A stretch of 64,000 bases of DNA, taken from assembly GCF_900116495.1 (NCBI RefSeq), contig NZ_FPAY01000001.1:744001-808000 (forward strand), in the 5' to 3' direction. Below the pieces are notes generated by a model. That model made no database searches, had not been told where the DNA came from, and saw only the letters and a program-made list of their open reading frames with translations. The position numbers and the translations under genes were made by a program. The stretch comes from Arthrobacter sp. ov118. GTDB taxonomy: Bacteria > Actinomycetota > Actinomycetes > Actinomycetales > Micrococcaceae. Shown here piece by piece: positions 1 to 8,672 of the stretch; within the stretch, counting starts at the first letter, position 1; every line of letters begins with the position of its first letter.

Positions 1-1160
1 ATCTGGTACTCCCCCGGCTGCACCGGATCCTGACCCGGCTTTATGTTCCGAACTACTTCATCGGCCGGGCCCGCACCAGCGACGGGTTGTTGGGCGACCC
101 GGTCAATGTGGCCCTGTTGGGTTCTGAGCCGCAGATTCACGGCGTCATGCAGTCCGCAGAATGGACGCTGGCTGATGACGTGACGCTGGCAAGCAGCCGG
201 CGAATCATTTCCTCCACTCTCCTGCGCCGCAGCTACCTCCAGGCTCCGGTGAGTCCCTTGTTCCTGTTCGGCCGCCAGCAGGACTTTGCCTACCAGCAGG
301 AAGTCGACGGCACCCCGGGCAAGCGGCACCACGTCCGCTTCTGGCGCTGCCCGCCCGGCTGGCTGCTCCCCGGCGGAGTGGCCGTCGACTGGCTAGCCGC
401 CGGCACATATGACCGCAGCGTCGGGCTGTCCCTGTTTACGCTGCAGATCACGCACAAAATCGACGAGCACACTGACGCCGAACGGGACCACGTCGTCGGA
501 GCCATCGTCCAGGCCGACCCCTCGGCCGAGCTCCGCGTGATCCAAGACTTTTCGACCGGATATCACTCGCGCAACGGCGGCGGCGACACCATCATCACCG
601 ATGGTGACCTCCCGATCGTCGATCTCAGGAAGACTGCCGCGCCGTCGGCCCAAGCCGCCGGGCTGCCGAGCAACAGCCGGAACAAGCGTCCGGCGGCCAC
701 GGTGGTCGGGGCTCTCTTCGTCGGGGCACGCGGCGTGGCGGCTGCCCTGCTGGCCCTGTCCATGTCGCTCTTTCCGGAGGAGCATATGAGCTCGCTGCTG
801 CCACCCGGAACCGGTCCTTTCCTAACGGACGCCCAGCGCGACTTGGGCCTCACCGTCGCCACGGTGGCGGTTGTGGTGTTTGCCCTCGTCGAGGTCCTGC
901 TGTCCTGGTTCGTCTTCCTCGGACGGAACTGGGCCCGGACAGTGGCCATGTCACTCAGTACGGTGGCCATCGGCATGCAGGCGTTCGATGTCTTGAACGG
1001 CGGTCCGGACATCAGCCTGCGGTCCAATCTTCCCGGCCTGGCCCTGGACATCCTGCTGATTCTGGCGCTCTCCAGCAAACGGGCCCGCGACTACGCGCTG
1101 CGCCCCCACAAGGAAGCCAAGCGGGATTCCGGCCGACCCGGGGGCCGGTCACAGTACTGA
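1..1160 (+). CDS. LssY C-terminal domain membrane protein, 5' end cut by window edge
   Basis: The reading frame is open from base 3, so the protein begins outside the window and no start can be chosen. The visible N-terminal part carries the RARTSDGLLGDPVNVALLG block and the following AEWTLADDVT, which resemble the LssY_C domain found at the end of LssY/PAP2-type membrane proteins. After a polar linker rich in Ala, Ser and Arg come about four hydrophobic segments in the last 150 residues. Function is unknown; LssY_C proteins are linked to envelope or lipid processes only by association. The family call is from motif memory, so the domain is fairly likely and the biochemical role is open. Confidence 0.7.
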   Translation, partial: LVLPRLHRILTRLYVPNYFIGRARTSDGLLGDPVNVALLGSEPQIHGVMQSAEWTLADDVTLASSRRIISSTLLRRSYLQAPVSPLFLFGRQQDFAYQQEVDGTPGKRHHVRFWRCPPGWLLPGGVAVDWLAAGTYDRSVGLSLFTLQITHKIDEHTDAERDHVVGAIVQADPSAELRVIQDFSTGYHSRNGGGDTIITDGDLPIVDLRKTAAPSAQAAGLPSNSRNKRPAATVVGALFVGARGVAAALLALSMSLFPEEHMSSLLPPGTGPFLTDAQRDLGLTVATVAVVVFALVEVLLSWFVFLGRNWARTVAMSLSTVAIGMQAFDVLNGGPDISLRSNLPGLALDILLILALSSKRARDYALRPHKEAKRDSGRPGGRSQY

Positions 1161-1298
1161 ACTGCACGGCCCGGGACAGACCTTGACAGCCGCGAAGGAA
1201 CGGGCGCTAGATAAAAAGGGCGCTAGGCAAAATGGGCGGGATAAGAGGTAGCCGGCGGCGGGCTGTTCACTGCACGATCCAGCACAATTTTTCTGCAC

Positions 1299-1337
1299 GA
1301 CTTTTTGGCACGACTTTCTTGGCAGACTTTCTTGGCA
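1299..1337. repeat. Short tandem repeat, 13-bp unit GACTTTCTTGGCA
   Basis: Two perfect adjacent copies (1312-1324 and 1325-1337) follow a copy that lacks one base (1299-1310). They lie directly upstream of the ribosome site of the small gene at 1349. A second short direct repeat, GGGCGCTAG, occurs twice around 1202-1225. The array could bind a regulator or be a slippage product. Confidence 0.6.
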
Positions 1338-1348
1338 GAGGAGCGGAC

Positions 1349-1492
1349 ATGAGCAACGACTCACATTCGACGGAGCGCACCCACAGCGAAACCCCGGCCG
1401 AAGGTGATCCAACCGCTGCACCCTTTGACGACCGGGCCCACTCCCAAGACCCCGCAGAAGGTCCGGACACCGACGAGGAACCAGCCAAATAG
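1349..1492 (+). CDS. Small acidic hydrophilic protein, 47 aa
   Basis: The ATG at 1349 is preceded by GAGGAG at good spacing; an in-frame start further upstream at 1232 has poorer support and gives a basic, atypical N-terminus. The product is polar and acidic (MSNDSHSTERTHSETPAEG at the start, ending DEEPAK), with no hydrophobic segment and no cysteine, so it is probably disordered. I do not recognise the family. It stands alone, and a near-perfect palindrome begins just after its stop codon and may end its transcript. Confidence 0.6.
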   Translation: MSNDSHSTERTHSETPAEGDPTAAPFDDRAHSQDPAEGPDTDEEPAK

Positions 1493-1498
1493 GCGAGT

Positions 1499-1556
1499 TC
1501 GCCGGAAACCTGCCCACTCGCCGGAAACTTCCGGCGAGTTGGCAGGTTTCCGGCGA
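1499..1556. repeat. REP-like 58-bp palindrome, copy A
   Basis: The two 29-base halves are reverse complements except at one position and the centre. Each half carries GCCGGAAA twice. It lies between convergent genes and can fold into a long hairpin, so it could act as a bidirectional terminator. Related copies occur at 16732-16790 and 20316-20373. Confidence 0.85.
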
Positions 1557-1576
1557 TTTCGGCCGCGCGGGGGCCT

Positions 1577-2347
1577 TTAGCCGCGTCCCCCGTCGCCGGG
1601 CGCGTCCTTCCCGGACCAGGCGCTGACCAGCAGCCACACCGACCACACGAGGATGAGGACAATTCCCGCCAGCGTGGGAATGGTGTTCGCCGTGGAGAAG
1701 CCTTCAGCCCCGACGATCCAGCCCTGCGCGACGTAGGCCAGCCCGGACAGCGCCATCAGGTAGCCGATCGGCCGGGAGACCCGGCCCGCCCCGACAACCA
1801 CGGCACCGGTCAGGAGCAGGGCCGCGCCCAGCACGAAGCTCTGGTAGCTGCGCATCCCCCATTCAAGCCACCGGATGCCCTCGGCGGTCGCAAACCGGGC
1901 GGTTTTCTCCGGTTCCGTGGCCACGACCCACGCGTCCACGGCGTGCTTGAGGGCAACGCCGTCGACGGCCTGAAGCGCGGCGTAGAGTGCCAGCGCGGTG
2001 ACCGCCGCCGCCGCGCCCAACCGGGCCGTCCAGGCCAGGGCTCCCTCCGGTGCTTTCAGGACCACCAGCAGGACCAGCAGTCCGGCGATCAGCAGCGCCA
2101 TGCCGGCGAACTGGGCCAGGTGGACCGCCGTCCAGATGCCGCTGCCGGCGTACTCCAGGAACGTCGCCGGGTGGTCGTTCGCGTTGGCCGTATCGGCGTG
2201 GAACAGCCCGGCGACGAGGGAAACGACGAAACCGGCAAACGCCAACGTGGCGGCGAGGCGCAACCCCGACCGGACCGGCGTCCGGCGCGCCGGTTCCGCT
2301 GCCGCCACCTGCGGCGGGCCTTGACTGTCTGCTCCGAATTTCTTCAT
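1577..2347 (-). CDS. Conserved multi-pass membrane protein, 256 aa
   Basis: The start is taken as the ATG beginning MKKFGADS, because AGGGG lies 6-7 bases before it; an ATG two codons upstream overlaps that ribosome site. After a short cytoplasmic N-terminus there are about seven hydrophobic stretches, for example LAATLAFAGFVVSLVAG and MALLIAGLLVLLVVL. The central loop contains DGVALKHAVDAWV and a Trp-rich IRWLEWGMRSYQ segment. It resembles actinobacterial membrane proteins of unknown function (DUF4386-like layout), but I cannot name a family with certainty. The gene follows the DUF1992 gene on the same strand after a 56-base gap, so the two may be cotranscribed. Confidence 0.7.
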   Translation of the reverse strand: MKKFGADSQGPPQVAAAEPARRTPVRSGLRLAATLAFAGFVVSLVAGLFHADTANANDHPATFLEYAGSGIWTAVHLAQFAGMALLIAGLLVLLVVLKAPEGALAWTARLGAAAAVTALALYAALQAVDGVALKHAVDAWVVATEPEKTARFATAEGIRWLEWGMRSYQSFVLGAALLLTGAVVVGAGRVSRPIGYLMALSGLAYVAQGWIVGAEGFSTANTIPTLAGIVLILVWSVWLLVSAWSGKDAPGDGGRG

Positions 2348-2403
2348 GGGCATCCCCTGCTTAGGTGGAGCGGCTAGTAGTCGATGCGCCTGGCGGACGG
2401 CGC

Positions 2404-3030
2404 CTAGCTCGAGCCCTTCCAGAGCCGCCGCCACCAGGACCGCTGTGGTCCCGGCTCCGGCGGGGCGGCGGCACTCGCGGCGGCAGCCCGGCGTCCCCGC
2501 CAGCGCTCCAGTTCGACGTCGACGTCGCGCGTCTTGGTGATCACGGGCGGCCCGCCCTGAAGCTGCCGCCGGGCATCGATGACCCTGGCGTTGAAGTCCT
2601 CCACGATCTCACGGACCTGCTTTTCGCCGAACTGGGCATCCAGCCGGGCGTCGAGTTCGGCGTCCTCGGTGCGGAGCAGGATCGCCTTCGGGCCGAGGCC
2701 CGAGATGTTCTCCCGCTGGATCAGGCCCTTGACCCACCAGTCCGGGTCATACGCCTCCCCCAAGCCAGGGATGGGCTTGCCGGCGTATTTGAGGTTGTCG
2801 AATTTGCCCTGTGCCATGGCGTCGCGGATCAAGTACTCGGCTTTGGCGGCGTCGTCGATCTTGGCGCGCTTTTGCCGCACCTCGTCCTCGGCCGCGTTGA
2901 GCTCTTCGTTCTCCTGGGCGGTGCTGCCGGAGGTGCGCACGGCGCGGAGTTCGGCGGCGCGCTCCACCCTGCGCTGGAACGCGCTGCTGGAACCGCCTGC
3001 GTTGCGGGCCTCGCCTGTCCCGTTGTTCAT
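2404..3030 (-). CDS. DnaJ-homologue C28-type (DUF1992) domain protein, 208 aa
   Basis: The start MNNGTGEARN follows a strong GGAGGGGGGAG ribosome site. The core around residues 65-150 shows the DUF1992 pattern: an AEYLIRDAMAQGKFDNLKYAGKPIP block, then an acidic linker and DPDWWVKGLIQRE. This domain occurs alone in bacteria and attached to DnaJ-like proteins in eukaryotes; its biochemical function is not established. The C-terminus is Ala/Pro-rich and ends in the basic, Trp-rich WWRRLWKGSS, which could touch membrane or nucleic acid. The domain call is well supported; no role is inferred. Confidence 0.85.
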   Translation of the reverse strand: MNNGTGEARNAGGSSSAFQRRVERAAELRAVRTSGSTAQENEELNAAEDEVRQKRAKIDDAAKAEYLIRDAMAQGKFDNLKYAGKPIPGLGEAYDPDWWVKGLIQRENISGLGPKAILLRTEDAELDARLDAQFGEKQVREIVEDFNARVIDARRQLQGGPPVITKTRDVDVELERWRGRRAAAASAAAPPEPGPQRSWWRRLWKGSS

Positions 3031-3253
3031 CTGGCTCCCCCCTCCTCGTCTGCCGGAATCACGGATCTGTCTTCCAGTATGGGGAACCGCTTTTCGGCAG
3101 GAAAGCCCCTCCCGGTCCTTGTGAGGTGGCAGAGACATGACGCTAATACCGTCTTAACCTCGCGTTAACCCCGGCGTGCAACACTGGAGGGACCAGACGA
3201 ACCTCTTTCACCTTGCCATTCCCAGACCAGCAAACCTCCGAGGAGTCGCAGCC

Positions 3254-3478
3254 GTGAACAACCAAGAGCACAGTGCAACCCGAACCCCGCAGCCCTACAG
3301 CAACGAAGAAGCGCCGCCGGACATGAGCAGCACGCACGTCCGCGAGGATGTGGCGAAGGCGGGCCGTTGCGCCAACGTCCATCTTGCTACCGGGCGGACG
3401 TGCACCTTGCCCAAGCGTCACCCGGGCTCGTGCAACTTCGTCGGCCCCGAGGACGCGGAGAGCGTCGCAGTCAAGTAG
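3254..3478 (+). CDS. Small Cys/His-containing protein, 74 aa
   Basis: A GTG at 3254 is preceded by GAGGAG at 9-base spacing; a longer in-frame version from 3176 lacks a ribosome site. The N-terminal half is polar. The second half contains RCANVHLATGRTC followed by LPKRHPGSCNFV, so three cysteines and two histidines lie within about 30 residues. The spacing suggests a small zinc-binding knuckle, but no metal site is proven. The family is not recognised. The gene stands alone ahead of the glycosyltransferase gene, separated by 224 bases. Confidence 0.65.
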   Translation: MNNQEHSATRTPQPYSNEEAPPDMSSTHVREDVAKAGRCANVHLATGRTCTLPKRHPGSCNFVGPEDAESVAVK

Positions 3479-3702
3479 GAATTAGATAACCGATGACCAG
3501 CCGCACTCCGGCTGGTCGATAGGCTCCGACCGCGGCTTGATCAGGCGTGCCCGCGCGCCCTCTCCCTGCTCATGAACGGCGCAGGACACCGGGCCCGTCC
3601 CGCAGTTTTGTGTGAGCATTCCATCAGTCCCGGATGCAAGGCCTCCCCCCGTTGTTAGGCTCTTTTTCACGTTGTGCAAAAGATCTAGCTGAGGGAGATC
3701 AC

Positions 3703-5751
3703 GTGCAAAGCGACGACCTGCGCGTGCGCGCCACAGAAGTGGTGCGCACCGGAGAACCGGCAGCCGGAGAAGCAGTAACTGCCGTAACCATGCCCACAGG
3801 AACTTTGCCGGCACCGCTCGGCGCCACGGCTCTGACCCGTGCCGGCATCGCCGGCTGGGCCGCCAGACTCGGCGCTCCCGGCCCGGAGGCCCCCCGGTCG
3901 CGGCGGCTGGCCCATGCGGGCGGTGTCGCGGCCATCACAGCGCTCGTCCTGTATCTGGTGTGGCGTGTCATGTTCACCATGCCGTCCGGGGAATGGAACC
4001 TGACCGTGGCCTGGATCCTCGTGACCTTCGAGGCCCTCCCGCTCGCAGGGCTCATCCTGAAGGCCGTGTCCGTCTGGAACATCGACAGCTACCCGCCCGC
4101 GCCCGTCACCGAGGCACCCAACGGCATGCGGGTGGCGGTCCTGATCCCCACGTACAACGAGCCCATCGAAGTCCTGACACCCACCGTCGCGGCGGCGTGC
4201 GGACTCGCCCCGGATCATGAAACGTGGGTCCTCGACGACGGCGACCGGCCCTGGGTCGAGGAAATGTGCGCCGCGTACGGGGCCCGGTACGTCCGGCGCG
4301 ACGTTCACGACCACGCCAAGGCCGGCAACATGAACCATGCCCTTGCCCTGATGGCCGCGGAAAAGGCCGCAGGCGGCCCGGGCATCGACATTATTGCCGT
4401 GCTGGACTGCGACCACGTGCCACTACCAACGTTCCTGACCGCTACTCTCGGCTGGTTCGAGGACCCCGACGTCGCGCTGATCCAGTGCCCGCAGTCCTTC
4501 TACAACGGCGGCGCGTTCGACGACGACGGCATCACCGGCGAGCAGGGCACCTTCTTCAACGTTCTGATGGCCTCGCGCAACGTTCCCGGCGCCGGCCCGT
4601 TCTGGTGCGGGTCGACGTCGTTGTTGCGGGTGAGCGCCCTGCAGGAGGTGGGCGGCGTGGCGACGGAGACCATCACCGAGGACATGCACACCACGCTCAA
4701 GCTCATCCGGCGCGGCTGGCGGACGGTCTACCACCACCAGAGCCTCGCCGTCGGGCTGGCACCGGCGACGCCGGACCAGTACCTGCTGCAGCGCCGGCGC
4801 TGGGGCATGGGTGCGATGCAGATCCTCGTCCACGAGAAGCTGTGGGCGGCGAAGGGCTGGCTGTCCTGGCGGAACTACCACGAGTACCTCAACGGCACGT
4901 TGTGGTGGCTGGAGGGCATCGCCACGCTCGTGGCCTTCCTGATTCCGGTGGTGATCATGCTCTCCGGGGCGCAAACGTCCACTGCCGGGCCGATCCTGTT
5001 CACCGGCGTCTTCCTGGTAATGTTCAGCGTCCGGCTCTGGGGTTCGAAACAGCTCATGCGCAACGAGATCCATTGGCCTACGGCCTTCGCCCTGCGCATC
5101 TTCCGCGTCCCGGTGGGCCTGGCGTGCCTGTGGTGGCTCGTGACCCGGAACGTCCTGGAGTTTCAGGTCACGCCGAAGGGCGCCGCCGACAACCGGCTCC
5201 GCGGCCGGACTCCGCGCATCCTGATCGTGATGGTTGTCCTGATCAGCGGCGTCATCCTGTACGCGGCGGCCGGGCTGGCCGGGCTGGTGCCCTGGCGCAC
5301 TTCCCCCGGGTCCACGGTTTCTTCGGGAGTGTGGCTGGTCCTGGCCGCCGTGGTCCTGGTCCTGGGCACGCGGCGGATCCGGGCCGCCGAATTCGCCACG
5401 TCCCGCCGCAACGCGTACCGCATCGAAGTGGCCGCTCCGGTGGAGAGCGACGGCGTCCGCGGCGAACTGCTGGACATCTCCGTCGGCGGCGCCGCCGTGC
5501 GGTTCCCGCACGGTACGCTGCCGCCGTCGGGCCTGGTCGCGCTTCGGCTCCCGGAAACAGCGCCGGTCCAGCTGCAGGTGATCAGGACCATCGAGCAGCC
5601 GGACGGGACCCAGATCGCGTCCCTGCGGGCGGCTGACGACGACTGGGCGGTCTACCGGGCCCTCTCGTTGTGGATCTTCCACACGCCCGCAGGGGCGTTG
5701 CCCGGTTTCCCCGCCGGCGTGCCGGCGGCGGCGTCGCTGCGCGGCCGCTGA
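3703..5751 (+). CDS. BcsA-like family 2 glycosyltransferase with C-terminal PilZ domain, 682 aa
   Basis: This is an integral membrane processive glycosyltransferase. The start is the GTG after GAGGGAG. In order: two N-terminal membrane helices, the GT2 domain with VLIPTYNEP, Asp178 in VLDDGD, DCD at 235-237, the base Asp327 in TITEDMH and QRRRW at 363-367, then more membrane helices, then a PilZ domain with SRRNAYR at 567-573 and DISVGG at 591-596. The RxxxR and D/NxSxxG motifs of c-di-GMP binding are both intact, so activity is probably switched on by c-di-GMP. The product could be cellulose or another beta-glucan-type exopolysaccharide. No bcsB, bcsZ or other partner lies beside it. Confidence 0.9.
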   Translation: MQSDDLRVRATEVVRTGEPAAGEAVTAVTMPTGTLPAPLGATALTRAGIAGWAARLGAPGPEAPRSRRLAHAGGVAAITALVLYLVWRVMFTMPSGEWNLTVAWILVTFEALPLAGLILKAVSVWNIDSYPPAPVTEAPNGMRVAVLIPTYNEPIEVLTPTVAAACGLAPDHETWVLDDGDRPWVEEMCAAYGARYVRRDVHDHAKAGNMNHALALMAAEKAAGGPGIDIIAVLDCDHVPLPTFLTATLGWFEDPDVALIQCPQSFYNGGAFDDDGITGEQGTFFNVLMASRNVPGAGPFWCGSTSLLRVSALQEVGGVATETITEDMHTTLKLIRRGWRTVYHHQSLAVGLAPATPDQYLLQRRRWGMGAMQILVHEKLWAAKGWLSWRNYHEYLNGTLWWLEGIATLVAFLIPVVIMLSGAQTSTAGPILFTGVFLVMFSVRLWGSKQLMRNEIHWPTAFALRIFRVPVGLACLWWLVTRNVLEFQVTPKGAADNRLRGRTPRILIVMVVLISGVILYAAAGLAGLVPWRTSPGSTVSSGVWLVLAAVVLVLGTRRIRAAEFATSRRNAYRIEVAAPVESDGVRGELLDISVGGAAVRFPHGTLPPSGLVALRLPETAPVQLQVIRTIEQPDGTQIASLRAADDDWAVYRALSLWIFHTPAGALPGFPAGVPAAASLRGR

Positions 5752-5763
5752 CGGGGTCACCGG

Positions 5764-6654
5764 CTAACCCCGGATGCTGAGGTAGATGCCTGTATGGTCC
5801 AGGTCTCCGAGTCCCGCCGAGATCATCGCCTGGAACGCCGTCAGCAGGCTCCCGGCCACGGGCAACGTCAGGCCTGCCTCCGCTGCGACCTCGGAGATGA
5901 AGCCGAGGTCCTTCAGCTGGTTCTTGGCGGAACCGCCGCCCTCGAAGTCGGCATCGATCCAGCGCTGGCCCTTTTGCCGGAGCACCTCCGAGTTCGCGAG
6001 CCCGCCCGCAAGGATGGACTGCACCAGTTCAAGATCCAGCCCGGAGGCTTCGGCCAGGGCCATGGCCTCCGACAGGGCGGTCACGGTTGCGGCAACGACG
6101 ATCTGGTTGCAGGCCTTGACGGTCGAACCCGCGCCGGTGTCACCGAACCAGGCGACCGTGGAACTGTACAGCCGGAAGAGCGGCGTGAGCTGATCCACGA
6201 CGTCGCGGGGTCCGCCGACCATCGTGCTGAGCCTGCCCTCTTCGGCGCCGATTGTCCCGCCGCTGAGCGGCGCGTCGATCACGGTGATGCCGTGCGTCTG
6301 CAGGCAGTCGGCCGCGAAGGCCGCCACCGCCACGGGCGACACCGTGCCGTGGATGACCAGCACGGGGCTGACGATCCCGGCGGCCTTCCACCCGGCCAGG
6401 AGTCCGCCTGTCCCGTGCAGCAGCCGTTCCACGTCGGGAAGGTCCGGCAGCACGGTCAGAACCACCTCGCTGGCTGCGTCCGCCGGGGACGCAGCCACCC
6501 TGCCCCCACCAATTGCGTGGGCCTTCGCCGCCGTGCGGTTCCACAGGACCAGCGGCACCTCCGCGGCGAGAATGTTTCGGGCGATTGGAGCGCCCATGGG
6601 CCCCGTTCCCAGCAAGGCCACTGACGTGGGCAGTCCAGTGGATTCAACGTCCAT
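5764..6654 (-). CDS. NAD(P)-dependent beta-hydroxyacid dehydrogenase (3-HIBADH family), 296 aa
   Basis: The Rossmann motif VALLGTGPMGAPIA lies at residues 12-25, the substrate loop DAPLSGGT near 128, and the catalytic lysine is Lys180 in GSTVKACNQ. Length fits the family (about 295). Members oxidise short beta-hydroxyacids such as tartronate semialdehyde precursors, L-threonate or D-erythronate. It is the last gene of a run that starts with the SAF-domain oxidoreductase and the TRAP transporter, 18 bases after the DctQM gene, which suggests it acts on the imported acid. The usual DUF1537 kinase partner of LtnD/DenD pathways is absent, so the exact substrate is open. Confidence 0.85.
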   Translation of the reverse strand: MDVESTGLPTSVALLGTGPMGAPIARNILAAEVPLVLWNRTAAKAHAIGGGRVAASPADAASEVVLTVLPDLPDVERLLHGTGGLLAGWKAAGIVSPVLVIHGTVSPVAVAAFAADCLQTHGITVIDAPLSGGTIGAEEGRLSTMVGGPRDVVDQLTPLFRLYSSTVAWFGDTGAGSTVKACNQIVVAATVTALSEAMALAEASGLDLELVQSILAGGLANSEVLRQKGQRWIDADFEGGGSAKNQLKDLGFISEVAAEAGLTLPVAGSLLTAFQAMISAGLGDLDHTGIYLSIRG

Positions 6655-6672
6655 TGTTTGGCGTCTCCTGGC

Positions 6673-8592
6673 TTAGAAGGGAATCAGTCCGGCGAGGGCC
6701 GGGAGGAAGGTGCTGAACCAGGGAACCGCGGCCAGCACGAGGAGCCCGATGAACACGGCGATCAGGTACGGCCAGAAGTGTTTGAGGCTGTTTTCCACCG
6801 TTTCGCGGGCCGTGGCGCAGGCGACATAGAAGCCGACGCCGGCCGGCGGGGCGAACGAACCGATTCCCATGGCGATGATGAGCACCATGGCGTACTGCAC
6901 GGGATTGACGCCGAAGTCGGTGGCGATCGGCAGCAGCAGCGGGGCAAAGATGAGGACAGCCGGCAGCCCCTCCAGCAACTGGCCCATGATGATGAGCAGG
7001 ACGATCGTGAAGAACATGAACAGCACGGGGGAATCCCCGAGTCCGGACATCAGGTCGTGGATCTGCTGCGAGACGCCGGCGAGGGCGAGGGTCTGGGCCA
7101 GCGGCGAGGCCGCGGCGATGATGAAGAGCACCATGCCCGCCGTCGTCGTCGTTTCCCGCAGGGTGTCCCCGAGCAGGCGCTTGCTGCCACGGCGGTACGC
7201 TGCGGCCAGGATGAACGCGTAAGCGACGGCGACCGAGGAGACTTCCGTCGGCGTTGCGAAGCCGCTCATGATGCCTACCACCATGCCCACGGGCAGGAGC
7301 AGGGTGGGCATGGCGAAGAACGTGGCCGAACCGCGGGTACGCCAGCTCGCCTTGGGGCTGGCGACGCCGCCCTGCTTGCGGGCCCGGAAGAAGACGAGCG
7401 CCATGACCACCAGCGCAAGGAACGCCGCGGGAACGAATCCGGCCAGGAAGAGCGTGGTGGTGGAAATCGTCGTGATGGAGCCGAGGATCAGCAGCACGAT
7501 GCTCGGCGGGATGGTTTCGCCCATGATGGCCGATGCCGACAAGACCGCCACCACCTCGCCGCGCGGGTATTTGCGCTCCTCGAGCATGCCGCGCATGGTG
7601 GTGCCGACGGCCGCGACGTCAGCGACCTTGGACCCGGAGATGCCGGAGAAGATGTACATGGTGACGACGACAACCTGCAGCAGGCCGCCGCGCAGGTGGC
7701 CGATCAGGGCGTCGACGAGCTTGGCCAGGGGCAGGGTCAGGCCGGCGGAGTTCATGACCGTGCCGGCGAGGATGAAGAACGGGATGGCCAGGAGCACGAA
7801 CCCCTTGGCGCCCGAGGCCATACCGATCGGGATGGCACTGACGTCGGAAATGCCGCCGAGGTACAGGTAGATTCCCGAAGCCAAGGCCAGGACAAAGGCG
7901 ATGGGGAGGCCGAGGAAAAGCAGCAGGAACAGCACCGCGAGCACCACGCCCAGGAGGACGTTCGGCGACGCGTAGTAGAACAGGGGCGGTGCCAGCACGA
8001 CGACGGCGACCATCGCCGCGGCGATGCCGGCGGCGGCCAGGACCGGCCGGCGGTCCTGCCGCCGGAGCTTGACGAGGGCGAACCACGCGATGAGCACCAT
8101 GCCGATAGAGAAGGGCATCGAAACCCAGAAGACGGGCAGCTGCAGGATCGGGGTCTTTTCTTCGATCTGCTGGGCCAGGGTGGGCACGAAGAGGGCGAAC
8201 GCACCTGCGCTCATGACGAAGACGAGCCAGTCGACCAAGGCGGCCAGGTACGGCTTCCAGGTTGCGGGCAGGCGCATGATGAGGGCCTGCACCGACATGT
8301 GGGCACCCTTGGGGTATGCGATCGCTCCGCCGATGAAGGCAATGATCAGGAGTGCAATTTCGGACACTTCCTGGGTCCAGAGCACTGAATCACCGGTGAC
8401 GACCCGTACCGCGATGTTCAGCAGGATGACGACGAGTTCGGCGAGGATCGCCGCGCCCACGGTCCATTCAAGGGCCTTGTCGAGCCACGCGGCGCCGCTC
8501 CAGCCCGGCGGGACGTGACCGTGGTGCAGGATCTCTTCCGCGTCGGACGGAATGACCTCCTCGAGTTCCTCGGGAGCGAGGGTGCGTTTCAT
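6673..8592 (-). CDS. TRAP transporter, fused small and large permease (DctQM), 639 aa
   Basis: One polypeptide combines the DctQ-type small membrane subunit (about residues 30-190, four helices, QEVSEIALLIIAFIGGA) and the DctM-type large subunit (about 200-639, with IPFFILAGTVMNSAG and GSKVADVAAVGTTM). Such fusions are known. The protein takes up a carboxylate using an ion gradient, with the DctP protein encoded immediately upstream delivering the substrate. GGAAG precedes the ATG. It sits between the DctP gene (80-base gap) and the dehydrogenase gene and is probably cotranscribed with both from the promoter near 11256-11285. Confidence 0.92.
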   Translation of the reverse strand: MKRTLAPEELEEVIPSDAEEILHHGHVPPGWSGAAWLDKALEWTVGAAILAELVVILLNIAVRVVTGDSVLWTQEVSEIALLIIAFIGGAIAYPKGAHMSVQALIMRLPATWKPYLAALVDWLVFVMSAGAFALFVPTLAQQIEEKTPILQLPVFWVSMPFSIGMVLIAWFALVKLRRQDRRPVLAAAGIAAAMVAVVVLAPPLFYYASPNVLLGVVLAVLFLLLFLGLPIAFVLALASGIYLYLGGISDVSAIPIGMASGAKGFVLLAIPFFILAGTVMNSAGLTLPLAKLVDALIGHLRGGLLQVVVVTMYIFSGISGSKVADVAAVGTTMRGMLEERKYPRGEVVAVLSASAIMGETIPPSIVLLILGSITTISTTTLFLAGFVPAAFLALVVMALVFFRARKQGGVASPKASWRTRGSATFFAMPTLLLPVGMVVGIMSGFATPTEVSSVAVAYAFILAAAYRRGSKRLLGDTLRETTTTAGMVLFIIAAASPLAQTLALAGVSQQIHDLMSGLGDSPVLFMFFTIVLLIIMGQLLEGLPAVLIFAPLLLPIATDFGVNPVQYAMVLIIAMGIGSFAPPAGVGFYVACATARETVENSLKHFWPYLIAVFIGLLVLAAVPWFSTFLPALAGLIPF

Positions 8593-8672
8593 GTTCTTCC
8601 AGACTGTCGACGTTGAGAGCGGGATGTTGGTGGGAGGGCCGGGGCCCCGCTGGCACCCCGGCCCCGGTGGGA

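Noticed and set aside
3155..3170. PhoP-type direct repeat (TAACC twice, 11 bases apart)
   Set aside because: The two units match each other but not the GTTCACC consensus of actinobacterial PHO boxes, and no downstream phosphate gene follows.
6658..8388. A 576-codon open frame on the plus strand opposite the TRAP permease
   Set aside because: Charged low-complexity composition without motifs, fully antisense to the DctQM gene with intact family motifs.
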